Positions 1 through 9,234 of a DNA stretch of 64,000 bases are shown here, piece after piece. Each line of letters starts with the position of its first letter. The stretch's first letter is position 1. Below the pieces are notes generated by a model. That model was not told the origin of the DNA. It saw only the letters and a program-made list of their open reading frames with translations, and did no database searches. Source of the DNA: Nocardia mangyaensis (GTDB lineage Bacteria; Actinomycetota; Actinomycetes; Mycobacteriales; Mycobacteriaceae); NCBI RefSeq assembly GCF_001886715.1, contig NZ_CP018082.1, positions 6,076,001 through 6,140,000 on the forward strand. Reading direction: 5' to 3'. The translations under genes were made by a program, and so were the position numbers.

Positions 1-551
1 GTGGCGTCATAGAGGTCCAGGCAGTGCAGTGGGCTCGCGCCGAAGACATAGCGCGCGTCGAGCAGCCAGGCCGCGTGCGGGATGGCGCGAGCCAGCAGGG
101 CTCCGATTCCGGGCCTGCGCGGCAACGCTCGCGACGACCACGCGCCTTTGGTCTCGATGACTCCCAAGGGAATTCGCTCGACGAGCTCCGACCGCAACGC
201 GGCTTCGTCCGGCGTGCCGATCCAGGGTTGGAACCCGGCGATCTCGTCGGCGGTCAGGTGCGGCCCGTGCGCGCGCATCCCGGCCACCATCGTTGCCTCG
301 GAATCGATCACGGCGAAGAATCCCGCCGTTGATTGCCCGTCCGCGATGGACTCGAAATCCAGGACGACTTCAACTCCGTAGTGCTGGTAAACATTCAGCG
401 CACCATCGACGTATTGTCGCCACAGCTCGGGAAGTTCCGACGGGGTGCCGAAGAGAACGTCGCATCCCGACCGTTCTTCGAAGTACCGCAACCCACCCGC
501 ATCCGTACCACCGACCGCGTCAGTCGAGTCGGTGTGAACCGACACCCTCAT
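1..551 (-). CDS. Partial protein of unclear family, possibly GNAT-like
   Basis: The reading frame is open on the minus strand from an ATG at 551 to the window edge, so the C-terminus is missing. About 183 codons are visible with no stop and with GC-rich third positions typical of this genome. The text includes FGTPSELPELWRQYVDGAL near the N-terminus, then a stretch built like 'VLDFESIADG...FFAVID...MVAGMRAHGP', and later ETKGAWSSRALP and LLDARYVFGAS. The alternation of a predicted strand, an acidic loop and a basic MRAHGP-type segment resembles GNAT-like N-acyltransferases related to acyl-amino-acid synthases, but I do not recognise a specific family. The function is left open. The plus-strand frames over this stretch look like shadows of it. 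Confidence 0.6.
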   Translation of the reverse strand, partial: MRVSVHTDSTDAVGGTDAGGLRYFEERSGCDVLFGTPSELPELWRQYVDGALNVYQHYGVEVVLDFESIADGQSTAGFFAVIDSEATMVAGMRAHGPHLTADEIAGFQPWIGTPDEAALRSELVERIPLGVIETKGAWSSRALPRRPGIGALLARAIPHAAWLLDARYVFGASPLHCLDLYDA

Positions 552-762
552 ACAACTCCGTACCTACACGCTCGTCGGCATTGCCCGACCGGTCAAAGAT
601 TTTCTAGCAGTATCCGTCATCCGGAACGAATCCACCAGACCAGCGGCAAATCTCCCGACAACCGCCTGAGTAATTTGAAGTATCCCCAGGTCAGAGGGGG
701 TGTTACCAACATGTGACGATCAATACCGACCGAGCGGTACTCATTGAGTTAACTCATGGTTA

Positions 763-1197
763 TCACACGGTGATCGAGATGAACAGCTCGACGGTGTCCG
801 GACCGTGCCAGACCTCGATCTCCTCGCGATAGGCACGCGAGATCTCCGCCGAGGCGGTGGCGTCGTCGACCTGGGCCCAGACGTCCTCGACCGGGTCGTG
901 ATAGTCGCCGTTCGGCGCGAAGCGCGCGTAGACGCCCTTGGGCACGCACACCATCAGATCGCCGACGGGAACCTCGCCGGGCGCGTCGTATTCCCTGGCC
1001 ACCAAGGCATTCCAGTTGCCTGCCGGATCGGGGACATACACGGTGTGCAGCGGTTCGCCGCCCTCGGGGCGGTCGCGCAGCCGGTCCTTGAGGAACTCGA
1101 TCAGATCGCTGTTGCTCACCTTGAAGTTCGGGTGCACCTTGGGCACCGCCAGTCCGCCGTACAGCGCGGCGCCGCGCACCACGATCGAATAGCTCAT
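763..1197 (-). CDS. GyrI-like small-molecule-binding protein (downstream copy)
   Basis: A 144-residue protein made of a single GyrI-like / AraC effector-binding fold with no DNA-binding domain. Supporting text is VPKGVYARFAPNGDY followed by DPVEDVWAQV, the usual 'P.G.YARF...G.....+..W' core of the family. Family members bind hydrophobic ligands or inhibit partner proteins; the ligand here is unknown. The ATG at 1197 is chosen because it overlaps the stop of the upstream paralogue (ATGA, 1194-1197). The reading frame extends further upstream, but only as out-of-frame text of that neighbour. The two genes therefore form a translationally coupled pair. Confidence 0.8.
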   Translation of the reverse strand: MSYSIVVRGAALYGGLAVPKVHPNFKVSNSDLIEFLKDRLRDRPEGGEPLHTVYVPDPAGNWNALVAREYDAPGEVPVGDLMVCVPKGVYARFAPNGDYHDPVEDVWAQVDDATASAEISRAYREEIEVWHGPDTVELFISITV

Positions 1198-1637
1198 CGC
1201 GGGTCTACCGCCAGATAGAGGTCGATCTTGTACGCGTGCGGGTAGCACTCGAAATCGCCGGTGAAGGTGCGCTTGATCTGGTTGTGCTCCTCGGCGAAGG
1301 CGATCTGGGTCCACAGATCCGTCATCACCTGCGGAAAGTTGCCGACCGAGGAAAAGCGCGCGTAGGTGCCACGCGGCAGCCTGGCCGCCAGATGCCCTCG
1401 GGTCACCTGGTCGAGGGATTCGCACTGATAGCCGACGATCTGGGTGTTGTAGGTGCTCAGCTCACCGGTGTAGTCGGTGTAGGCACTGGCCAGCGGGCCG
1501 GCGAGATCCTGGTGCAGGACCGCCGACCACGCGGCTTCGAGATCCCGGTCGCGCAGCTCACCGAGTGCGCGTTTGGGACTGCGGACCGGTAGACCGGCCA
1601 CCCATGTCTCGTCCCGCTCGACGATTTCGAACTGCAT
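1194..1637 (-). CDS. GyrI-like small-molecule-binding protein (upstream copy)
   Basis: A 147-residue stand-alone GyrI-like domain. The diagnostic core is LPRGTYARFSSVGNFPQ followed by 'MTDLWTQIAF', the same architecture as the protein encoded directly downstream. The N-terminus (FEIVERDETWVAGLPVRSP) is the typical first strand of this fold. No helix-turn-helix is present, so it is not itself a classical regulator. It is first in a two-gene operon with a 4-bp overlap. The pair could form a heterodimer or be a recent tandem duplication that has diverged; the sequence does not decide. Ligand unknown. Confidence 0.8.
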   Translation of the reverse strand: MQFEIVERDETWVAGLPVRSPKRALGELRDRDLEAAWSAVLHQDLAGPLASAYTDYTGELSTYNTQIVGYQCESLDQVTRGHLAARLPRGTYARFSSVGNFPQVMTDLWTQIAFAEEHNQIKRTFTGDFECYPHAYKIDLYLAVDPR

Positions 1638-1765
1638 TGATGACTCTCTCGAAGGGTCGGCTCGGTCGCGTCATGCTATCAACATCGATCGCTGACGCGG
1701 TGGATCACCGAGTTGTGGCTCCCCCAACCTAACCCATCTGAGCTGGACAAATGTCCACCAGCCGC

Positions 1766-2695
1766 TCAGGCGCCGATGGCGGCCGCCAGGTGCGGCCAGG
1801 CTTCGTACAGATCGGTTTCGAACTGTCCCCAGGTGTGTGAGCCCGTCGGGCGGTGGAGGTAGGTGGCGGGAATGCCGAGCTGACCGAGCCTGCCCGCGAA
1901 GGCGGCGGTGCAGGTGCCCGCGATGGCCTCCACCGGGGGCATCGGCAGGCCACGATCGGCGGGGCCGGGGACACCGGTGGCGGCGGACAGGAAGAGCGTC
2001 TTGCCCGCGAGTCGGCCGGCATTGGCGAACACATCGTGTTGCTGCCACACCGGGCCGCCCGGCAGCCCCCACATGTTGCCGGGGTTGCCGCCGCCGCGCA
2101 CGGCCTGCGCGCTGGCCATGGCGATGCCGAGTGGGTCCGCGGCCCAGGGACAGCCGCTCATCGCCGCGACCGCGCTGAATCGCGGCCCGCTCTGGATGGC
2201 CAGGTCCAGCGCCGAGGCCGCGCTCATCGAGACACCGGCGATGGCATTGCGGCCGCTGGTGCTCAGCGTCCGGTCGATCACTCCGGGTAGTTCCTGGGTC
2301 AGGTAGGTCTCCCAGCGCACCCGTCCGACGCCCGGATCGTCGGAAATCCAGTCGGTGTACAGAGTGAACGCACCGCCGACGGGCATCACCACGTTGACGA
2401 ACTTGTCGGCGAAGAAGTGGCGAACGCCGGTGTTGTCCCACCAGGAGATGCCATCGGAACCGCCGCCCGCGCCGGTCAGCAGATACAGCGTCGGAGCTCC
2501 CGCCCCGGCGGCCTTGATCACCTTGTTCTCGATCACCCGGCCCATCGCGGGCGAATAGACATCGATCTGGGCGGCACGGCCACCGAGCCCCACCTCGCCC
2601 GCCACCTGTGCCCCCGGATCGGCCGTCGCCGTCGCCGGCACCAGCGCGGCGACGATCGCGCACACCACAGCAAGCCACACCCTCGATGTAGTCAT
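1766..2695 (-). CDS. Secreted antigen-85-type mycolyltransferase/esterase
   Basis: A 309-residue secreted alpha/beta hydrolase of the antigen 85 family, enzymes that transfer mycolic acids onto trehalose or arabinogalactan outside the membrane. The start at 2695 (MTTSRVW) gives a clean signal peptide with a hydrophobic run to about residue 20 and a likely cut after ATATA near residue 25; a longer frame exists upstream but would bury the signal. The nucleophile motif GVSMSAASALDLA holds Ser156, closely matching the Ag85 elbow, and the C-terminal GSHTWGQF supplies the His. A GAGGGSDGISWWDNTG segment matches the Ag85 N-terminal region. It stands alone, with a convergent gap to 1637. Which acceptor lipid it uses cannot be told. 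Confidence 0.85.
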   Translation of the reverse strand: MTTSRVWLAVVCAIVAALVPATATADPGAQVAGEVGLGGRAAQIDVYSPAMGRVIENKVIKAAGAGAPTLYLLTGAGGGSDGISWWDNTGVRHFFADKFVNVVMPVGGAFTLYTDWISDDPGVGRVRWETYLTQELPGVIDRTLSTSGRNAIAGVSMSAASALDLAIQSGPRFSAVAAMSGCPWAADPLGIAMASAQAVRGGGNPGNMWGLPGGPVWQQHDVFANAGRLAGKTLFLSAATGVPGPADRGLPMPPVEAIAGTCTAAFAGRLGQLGIPATYLHRPTGSHTWGQFETDLYEAWPHLAAAIGA

Positions 2696-3021
2696 CTTTC
2701 CGGTATACCCCGAGGTCCCGACAGCACACCCGTGGCAGATGCCGGGCCTGCTGGAATCGGGGTCCACTCGCCCGCCAGTGGAAGAGGGTTGCGCCGACGA
2801 GGGTGACCGGGCTCACCATTCGCGATCACGGCGGTCCAGATACCGCCTTGATCAGCGATTCCGCCCCTGTTTCGCCGGACTCGGAACGGGAAAACCACGT
2901 GATTTGTGTCAGTGGTGAGCGGAATACTGACCCGCGCCCGATGAGTTGGACCCACGGAATCAGTCTTCTCTCTCGAGGCCACCGATCGCCCTGCCGCTCC
3001 CCTGCATCCGGAGGTACCCCG

Positions 3022-4494
3022 ATGTCCGTCGATCCATCCGCACCCACCAAGAAGGGGCGGACGCCGATCGTCATCCAGGTACTGGTGCTGGCGACCTTCG
3101 TCGTGATCCTCAACGAGACGATCATGATCAACGCCATCCCGCGGTTGATGGCGGATCTCGAGATCACCGAGCGGGCCGCGCAGTGGGTGTCGACCGCGTT
3201 CATGCTCACGATGGCCGCGATCATTCCGACCACGGGGTGGTTCCTGCAGCGGGTCACCACCCGCCGCGCCTATGGACTCGCGATGGGCGTGTTCATCGCA
3301 GGAACCGCGTTGTCGATGATCGCGCCGACCTTCGAGGTGCTGCTGATCGGCCGGATCATCCAGGCCGGTGGCACCGCGGTGATGATGCCGCTGCTGATGA
3401 CCACACTGATGACCGTCGTGGCCGAGCGGGATCGCGGCCGGGTGATGGGCAATGTCACCCTCGCGATCTCGGTGGCACCCGCGATGGGGCCGGTCATCTC
3501 CGGGCTGGTACTGCAGATCGGCTCGTGGCGTTGGCTTTTCGCGCTGATGTTGCCGATCGCCGGTGCCGTCACGTGGCTGGGTCTGCGGCAGCTGGAGAAC
3601 GTCGGTGAACCGCAGGCCGGTGCCATCGACCTGCTCAGTGTCGCGCTGGCCGCGCTCGGTTTCGGTGGTCTGGTCTTCGGTCTGAGCCGGTTCGAGAGCG
3701 GCAGCTACGCCGAACCCCTGCTGATCGTCGGCGCCGGCCTGGCGCTCGTGCTGCTCTTCGCGTGGCGGCAGACGCGCCTGCAGCGCACCGGCACCCCCCT
3801 GCTGGATCTGCGGGTCCTGCTGTCGGGTACCTACACCAAGGCGGTCGTGCTGATGGCCATCGCGTTCCTGGCGATGATGGGCTCGATGATCCTGCTGCCG
3901 CTGTACCTGCAGAACCTGCGGGATCTGAGTCCGCTGGAGACCGGCATGCTGGTGATGCCGGGTGGGCTGGCGATGGGTCTGCTCGGCCCCACTGTCGGAC
4001 GCCTCTTCGACCAGTTCGGTGGCCGCCTGCTGGTGATCCCCGGTTCGATCGGCATCGCCGTCTCGCTGGCCGGCTTCACCCAGATCTCGCTGACCATGCC
4101 GTACTGGCAGCTGCTGGCCCTGCACATCCTGCTGATGGTCTCCCTCGCGGCGGCCTTCACCCCGGTGTTCACCCTCGGCCTCGGCGCGTTGCCGATGAAC
4201 CTGTACTCGCACGGCAGCTCCATGCTGGGCACCCTGCAGCAGGTCGCGGCCGCCTTCGGCACCGCCCTGGTGGTCACCGTGATGTCCACGCGCAGCACCA
4301 GTCTCATCGCCGACGGCACCGACCCCACCACCGCCACCCTCGACGGTATGCGCCTGGCCTTCCTGATCTCGGCCGCCCTGTCCCTGATCGTCATCGTCAT
4401 GGCCGTCCTGCTCCCCAACCGAGCGGCCGCCAACCCCCACACCACCGCGGAACCCTCCGACGAGCCCGAAACCCCAGCGCTCGTCAAGAACTGA
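3022..4494 (+). CDS. DHA2-family MFS multidrug exporter
   Basis: A 490-residue inner-membrane proton-driven exporter of the 14-helix DHA2 group of the major facilitator superfamily. The N-terminal helix contains NETIMINAIPRLMADL and the helix 2 region AAQWVSTAFMLTMA, the hallmark of EmrB/LmrB-like drug exporters; helix 5 has 'AISVAPAMGPVISG', the antiporter motif C region. The ATG at 3022 follows GGAGGT (3010-3015) at good spacing; the frame is open further upstream but that text is low complexity and lacks a helix. It is transcribed toward the large membrane protein gene on the opposite strand, with about 40 bp between the stops. Substrate is not predictable. Confidence 0.85.
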   Translation: MSVDPSAPTKKGRTPIVIQVLVLATFVVILNETIMINAIPRLMADLEITERAAQWVSTAFMLTMAAIIPTTGWFLQRVTTRRAYGLAMGVFIAGTALSMIAPTFEVLLIGRIIQAGGTAVMMPLLMTTLMTVVAERDRGRVMGNVTLAISVAPAMGPVISGLVLQIGSWRWLFALMLPIAGAVTWLGLRQLENVGEPQAGAIDLLSVALAALGFGGLVFGLSRFESGSYAEPLLIVGAGLALVLLFAWRQTRLQRTGTPLLDLRVLLSGTYTKAVVLMAIAFLAMMGSMILLPLYLQNLRDLSPLETGMLVMPGGLAMGLLGPTVGRLFDQFGGRLLVIPGSIGIAVSLAGFTQISLTMPYWQLLALHILLMVSLAAAFTPVFTLGLGALPMNLYSHGSSMLGTLQQVAAAFGTALVVTVMSTRSTSLIADGTDPTTATLDGMRLAFLISAALSLIVIVMAVLLPNRAAANPHTTAEPSDEPETPALVKN

Positions 4495-4536
4495 CCCCGA
4501 ACTCGTCGTGCGGAGCACGGCCAGGTGCGCGAATCG

Positions 4537-6828
4537 CTACCGGGCCAGTACCTTTCCGCTCTCGCCACCCGCTCGGCCGGTGTCGGTGTCCGCCGCATCG
4601 GTAGGCACCGGCGGTTCGTCGGCCGGGTGGGTGTCGGCGGACTCCGGACGTCGGCGGTTGCGGACGAACCACCAGTGCAGCAGGCCGATCCCGGTCAGGC
4701 CGAGCGCGAGGATGGTGGCGCCCAGGTACATGCCGGGCGGGCGCCAGGTGACCTCGAGGTGGGCGTTCTCGGTGCCCGGGGGGATGGTGACGGAGACGAA
4801 GATGTCGTCGAGAGCTTCGACGTCGAGGTCGCGGCCGTCCAGGGTGGCGCGGTAGCCGGGCCAGGCCAGGCGGGCGAAGGTCACTCGGCCGCCGGTTTCG
4901 GACGAGACCCGGGCCGTGCTCGTATAGCCGGATTCGGCGGTCGAGACGGCGTCCACGCCGGTGCCGACATCGGCGATCCGGCCGTTGTCGGTGGAGATCG
5001 GCCCACCGTCGCGCTCGAGTACCCAGATCCATTTGTCGTTGGGTGGGTAGTCCACCCAGTGCCATCCGGGCGGCGGTGGCTGCCACCGCGCGTCGGGGTA
5101 GACCAGGCGCATCAGGGTGATCCGATCGACCTTCATCAGGTCGACGATCGGCTTTCCGGTCGCCGGTTCGATCTCGAAGATCTTGCCGAAGGATTCAGCG
5201 CAGGTGCTGCCCTCCCAGAACATGCAGGTGCGTTCCGAGAACGCCCGGTTGCCGATCGGCGTGTAGCCGTTGACGTAGGTCACGCCGGGGACCTCGGCGG
5301 AGAAGCCCACGACCAGTGAGGTGTAGACGCCGTCGCTGTTCTTGGCGTCACCAGGGAAGATCTGGCTGTTGCCCAACTGCAGTGTGGTGCCGTCGAAGTC
5401 GGGGAATCGGGCCTTGGCTTCGGAACGGCTCTCCGGCAGATTCCAGGACATCGGGTGCGGGAAGGACTCGTTCACCTGGTAGTACGCGATCGGCGCTATG
5501 GTCACCAGTAGCGCCGCACACGCCGCTGTCCGTCCCCATTTCGCGTACAGCAGCGCCACGACCGCGCCGAGCACGATCACGACCAGCGCCGCGACGAGGT
5601 GCACCCGAATCCGGTCGTAGGGCGCCGAAGCCACCGAACGCACCCACAGCAGCGCCACCAGCCCCACCGCCACCGCGACCCGGGTCCGCCAGTTGGCGAA
5701 GCTACCGTGCCGACTCAGCAGCACACACCCGAGCACCAGCAGGGCGAGCGCGAGCATCGGCAGGACCCGCGCGGGCCAGCGCAGCGGTCCGAGTGTCGCG
5801 GGCCCCGCCGTCCAGACCAGGGTGATCAAGGCGAAGAAGGCGATGCCACTGATCTCGCGCGCGGACTTCGCGGCCGCCTTCCAGTCGATGAAGGCCAGAC
5901 CCGGGATGAGGAACCAGGCGATATAGACGACCGGGAACGGCTGGATCAGGCCGAACCAAGAATTGAACGACGGCAAGGTCGTCGGCAGGCTCGCATTCAA
6001 CGACTCCGACCAGGGCACCGTCATGAAGCCGTCGTTGCGGATCGCGCCGTCGGCGACCCGCCAGGTCGCGTCCGAGGACAGCAGACTCGGCAGATAGGTG
6101 ATCGCCCCCGCCAGCCCGGCGCAACCGGCGGCGAGCAGCAGCCGCAGCGACGGCCACGGCGTGCGCTGATACACCCATTCCCCCGCCGCCACGGCCACGA
6201 TCATCACCGCGGCTTCGACTCCCGGCCACACGTAGCCGATGGTGATGGTGAAGTACAGGAACACGAAGACCGGGATCGGTCCGCTCTGGCCCCTGGCATA
6301 ACGGACTCCCGACGCCCACGCGTGCGCCAGCCAGGCGGTGCCGACCAGACCCAGCGCCCACGAGGCCTGGTCCAGGAACAGCAGCCACCCGGAGAAGCAG
6401 AACGCCACCCCGGCCACCGCCGCCCACGGCGGTTGCGCCCGATAGGCCAGGCAGATCCGGAAGACGCCGAGCGCGAGAATGATCGAGTAGGCCAGCTTGA
6501 CCACGGTGGCCAGCACGACCATGTTGTCGAACGAAGGTGCGATAGCCGCGACCAACAGCTGCGGCGGGTTGAACAGACTCGCCTGACCTTCGACCAGGTA
6601 GTTGCCCGCCATCCAACGCTCGGGTTCGAGGCCAGGAAAAGCGCCGTCCCTGAGGTGCCGCCCCACCGTCAGCCACAGCGGAACATACTGTGCCTCGGTG
6701 TCATCGGTATAGAAATGCCTGGCATTCGCCAGCAGCACTCCCACATACCCCGCGATCACCCCGAGCACGGTGACCGCGGCCCACACCGCCGTCGTCCGCC
6801 GTGTGTCCCGCGAACCCTCGTCCTCCAT
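4537..6828 (-). CDS. Large YfhO-like polytopic membrane protein
   Basis: A 763-residue membrane protein with about a dozen hydrophobic helices over residues 15-440, a soluble region of about 200 residues, and one final helix (YLGATILALGLTGIGLLHWW) before a charged proline-rich tail. The first loop contains YTDDTEAQYVPLWLTVGRHL; YfhO and other GT-C-fold proteins carry acidic residues in this first extracytoplasmic loop that act on lipid-linked sugars. I therefore call it a putative GT-C glycosyltransferase or YfhO-like protein; the substrate is unknown. The soluble part ends with a beta-rich 'RLAWPGYRATLDGR' segment typical of YfhO C-termini. It is a single gene with no obvious partner. Confidence 0.7.
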   Translation of the reverse strand: MEDEGSRDTRRTTAVWAAVTVLGVIAGYVGVLLANARHFYTDDTEAQYVPLWLTVGRHLRDGAFPGLEPERWMAGNYLVEGQASLFNPPQLLVAAIAPSFDNMVVLATVVKLAYSIILALGVFRICLAYRAQPPWAAVAGVAFCFSGWLLFLDQASWALGLVGTAWLAHAWASGVRYARGQSGPIPVFVFLYFTITIGYVWPGVEAAVMIVAVAAGEWVYQRTPWPSLRLLLAAGCAGLAGAITYLPSLLSSDATWRVADGAIRNDGFMTVPWSESLNASLPTTLPSFNSWFGLIQPFPVVYIAWFLIPGLAFIDWKAAAKSAREISGIAFFALITLVWTAGPATLGPLRWPARVLPMLALALLVLGCVLLSRHGSFANWRTRVAVAVGLVALLWVRSVASAPYDRIRVHLVAALVVIVLGAVVALLYAKWGRTAACAALLVTIAPIAYYQVNESFPHPMSWNLPESRSEAKARFPDFDGTTLQLGNSQIFPGDAKNSDGVYTSLVVGFSAEVPGVTYVNGYTPIGNRAFSERTCMFWEGSTCAESFGKIFEIEPATGKPIVDLMKVDRITLMRLVYPDARWQPPPPGWHWVDYPPNDKWIWVLERDGGPISTDNGRIADVGTGVDAVSTAESGYTSTARVSSETGGRVTFARLAWPGYRATLDGRDLDVEALDDIFVSVTIPPGTENAHLEVTWRPPGMYLGATILALGLTGIGLLHWWFVRNRRRPESADTHPADEPPVPTDAADTDTGRAGGESGKVLAR

Positions 6829-6937
6829 AGCTCCGGGACATTACCTGGGGCCCAGCATGGCTCACCTCGCACCCGGGCCGACCCCAGGTGCCTTCGAGCA
6901 GCGTGCCCGATTCGCACGGAGCTCTGTCACGATGCGT

Positions 6938-7570
6938 TCAGCGATCGAAGTGACGACACCGTCCGGTGAAGACGATCGCGATCACTGGACGCAGTACGGC
7001 GTCGACGAGGTCGGAGCTGCCCGCGAGGTCCTTCTCGACCGACAGGGAGTCGGCCAGGCCGCGGGTGGTCGCGCTGATCATCGATGCCGCGGTGGCGCTG
7101 TCGGTGGCGGGGCGCACCTCACCGCATTCCTTGCCGTTCTCGATGGCGGTGGCGATCCGTTCGCGCAGTTCGAGGTCGGCTCGGCGGGCGACCTCGGCCA
7201 GGTCGGGACTGTTCAGCGAGAGCGTCCACAGGCTGCGCTCGACGCGGAACTCGACGGTTCGATCCCCATCGAGCGGAAGCAGTTCGGTCAGGCCCGCGAG
7301 CAGCATCGCCGAGATCGGGCGTCCGGCGGCTTCGCCGGCGCGGATGTGGGTGGCGACCCGGTCGGCGCTGCGGCGCAGGCAGTCCTCGTACGAAAACCGC
7401 AGCAGCTCATCCTTGTTCGCGAAGTAGTGCTGGATCAGCCCGACCGAGACACCCGCCTCGGCGGCGACCCGGGTGAACGACACCCGGTTCAGCCCCTCGG
7501 CGGCGAGCAGGCGCTGGAAGGCATGCGTCATCACCGCGCGGCGCTGGTCGTGGTCGGCAACTCTGGGCAT
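6938..7570 (-). CDS. TetR-family repressor, likely regulator of the divergent hydrolase
   Basis: A TetR-type dimeric repressor of 210 residues. The N-terminal helix-turn-helix reads RVSFTRVAAEAGVSVGLIQHYFANKD with the usual 'Y/F-F-x-N/S-K' end; residues 60 onward form the all-helical ligand domain. The start at 7570 (MPRVADHD) fits TetR family length; an ATG 18 bases further upstream is possible but lies inside the presumed operator. It is divergent from the serine-hydrolase lipoprotein gene, only 35 bp away, so a shared operator controlling both is likely. The ligand is not predictable from sequence. Confidence 0.85.
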   Translation of the reverse strand: MPRVADHDQRRAVMTHAFQRLLAAEGLNRVSFTRVAAEAGVSVGLIQHYFANKDELLRFSYEDCLRRSADRVATHIRAGEAAGRPISAMLLAGLTELLPLDGDRTVEFRVERSLWTLSLNSPDLAEVARRADLELRERIATAIENGKECGEVRPATDSATAASMISATTRGLADSLSVEKDLAGSSDLVDAVLRPVIAIVFTGRCRHFDR

Positions 7571-7577
7571 GGACAAC

Positions 7578-7616
7578 AATATACTCATATGGCTACCGTT
7601 CCAATATGGTCATATT
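7578..7616. promoter_or_regulatory. Probable TetR operator in the divergent intergenic gap
   Basis: An imperfect inverted repeat fills the 35-bp gap and runs into the first codons of the hydrolase gene. The left arm 7578-7592 ends in CATATGG and the right arm 7601-7616 begins CCAATATG, with 8 bases between. The AT-rich arms stand out against GC-rich surroundings. The position between a TetR gene and a divergent neighbour is the usual place for an autoregulatory operator. Assignment is by position and symmetry only. Confidence 0.55.
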
Positions 7617-9045
7617 AAAACGATGGTTGGTCGTGTTGCTGTCCGGACTGGTGCTTGTCGGGTGCGCAGCCACACCGCACGCGACGGCGGACAGTTCGAG
7701 CTCGGCCCTGGACGAGTTCGTGCGCGAACGGATGGACGAGGTGCGGATCCCCGGCGCGGCCTATGCCGTCCTCGACCACGCCGGAGTCCGGCACGCCGGC
7801 ACTTTCGGCACCGACGGCTCGGGCGAACGCGTCACCTCGGCGACGCCGTTCCTCTGGGGCTCAGTGGCCAAACCCGTCACGGCGCGGCTGGTGCTGGACA
7901 TGGCCTCAGCCGACGAGCTGCAACTCGACGCGCCCGTCACCACTTATCTGCCATCGCTCCGAACGGCAGATGCCGGGGGTGATCACCATGCGGCGCGAAT
8001 CACGGTGCGCCAGTTGCTCGATCACACCAGCGGACTGGCCACCTCGCTGCGCCACACCGATCGCGACAACGCGAACCGCCGACCGGGTGACGTCGTACCC
8101 GAACTCGCCGAAGCAGCACTGATCACCGAACCCGGTACCGCACACCACTATTCGAGTACCAACTACCTGCTACTCGCGGCCGTCGTCGAGGCGGTCACCG
8201 GCCAATCGTTCACCGATGTGCTGACCGAACGCGTCCTCGGTCCACTCGGCATGCGCAACACCATCACCACCACCGCCCGAGCCGCATCGCTCCCCCCGGG
8301 CCACCGCTACATTTTCGGCCACCCGTTCCCCTTCACCACCCCTTTCGACCCGGTAGGCGTGGCATACGGGTATCTCGGCGGCGCACTCGACGATCTCGCG
8401 GCGTTCGCCAGGGCGAGCCTCACCGAGACACCGCAGGTTGACGACGCCGTACCGACCGGCAGCGGCAAGACCTACGGCCTCGGCTGGCGACAGTGGACCG
8501 TCGAGGGCACCGACATCCCGATGGTGTGGCACGGCGGGGCGGCGCCGGGCTACTTCGCCCAGGTCATCCTGCTTCCCGAGCACGCCATCGTCTTCACCGC
8601 GAACACCTACGGAGCCTTCACCGAGCACGCCCTACTGGACATCGGATTCCAGCTCGCCGCCCGCTCGTTGGATCTCGAAACACCCATTCCCCCCACCGAG
8701 TACACCTATCCGGCGATACTGGCCGCACTGCTGGCACTGACCGTACTCGGCATCGCCGCACTGATCCGCAGTATCCGCCTGCTCATCCACCCGATCACCG
8801 AATCCCGCCGACGCGCCCTCGTGAACCTGCTCGCCTGGCTGTTCGCACTCGGCACCGTCCTCATCGGATTCGGCATCGCCCTGCCGAGAAGCCTCGGCGT
8901 CGAGCTCACCCAGCTCACCCTGTGGGCACCCGATGTCGCGGGATTGGTGTTCACCATCCTCGCGGTCGCGACCGTGCTGCTGCTCCTGCGAAGCGCCCTC
9001 GGTGTCCGCGCGCTGACGAGCAGCCGCACCGACCAGCCCACCTGA
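7606..9045 (+). CDS. Serine beta-lactamase-like lipoprotein with C-terminal membrane helices
   Basis: A 479-residue class C beta-lactamase / D-peptidase-like (CubicO type) serine hydrolase. A signal peptide ends in a lipobox with Cys20 (LVLVGC), so it is probably a lipoprotein facing outward. The SxxK nucleophile motif is Ser86-Val-Ala-Lys89; the second motif reads YSSTNY near residue 182, where many relatives have YSN; WHGGAAPG carries the third motif near residue 307. About four hydrophobic segments follow after residue 365, an added membrane domain. Start ATG lies inside the presumed operator shared with the divergent TetR gene. Substrate unknown: resistance, ester hydrolysis or peptidoglycan editing are all possible. 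Confidence 0.85.
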   Translation: MVILKRWLVVLLSGLVLVGCAATPHATADSSSSALDEFVRERMDEVRIPGAAYAVLDHAGVRHAGTFGTDGSGERVTSATPFLWGSVAKPVTARLVLDMASADELQLDAPVTTYLPSLRTADAGGDHHAARITVRQLLDHTSGLATSLRHTDRDNANRRPGDVVPELAEAALITEPGTAHHYSSTNYLLLAAVVEAVTGQSFTDVLTERVLGPLGMRNTITTTARAASLPPGHRYIFGHPFPFTTPFDPVGVAYGYLGGALDDLAAFARASLTETPQVDDAVPTGSGKTYGLGWRQWTVEGTDIPMVWHGGAAPGYFAQVILLPEHAIVFTANTYGAFTEHALLDIGFQLAARSLDLETPIPPTEYTYPAILAALLALTVLGIAALIRSIRLLIHPITESRRRALVNLLAWLFALGTVLIGFGIALPRSLGVELTQLTLWAPDVAGLVFTILAVATVLLLLRSALGVRALTSSRTDQPT

Positions 9046-9234
9046 CGCCGAGCGCTGCGATCTACCACCGTCGGCGAATCACACGCCGGTCAGGTTCTGG
9101 CAGTCGTCCACAGGCGGTGTCCGGTCTCGGCGGCGGTTGCGGTGGCGGCGCACAGCTGGGACTGGGCACACCGGCCCTGCCTACCGCATGATGGTCATGC
9201 GAATAGTTCTGCGCTGGCGAAGGATTCGATGTAT

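Noticed and set aside
2692..4518. Long minus-strand open frame opposite the DHA2 exporter
   Set aside because: It is rich in Gln, His, Arg and Gly repeats with no domain. It is the mirror of a GC-rich real gene, whose membrane helices are clear on the plus strand.
5599..6969. Long plus-strand open frame over the YfhO-like gene
   Set aside because: Composition is Arg/Gln/His with no fold, while the minus strand encodes regular membrane helices.
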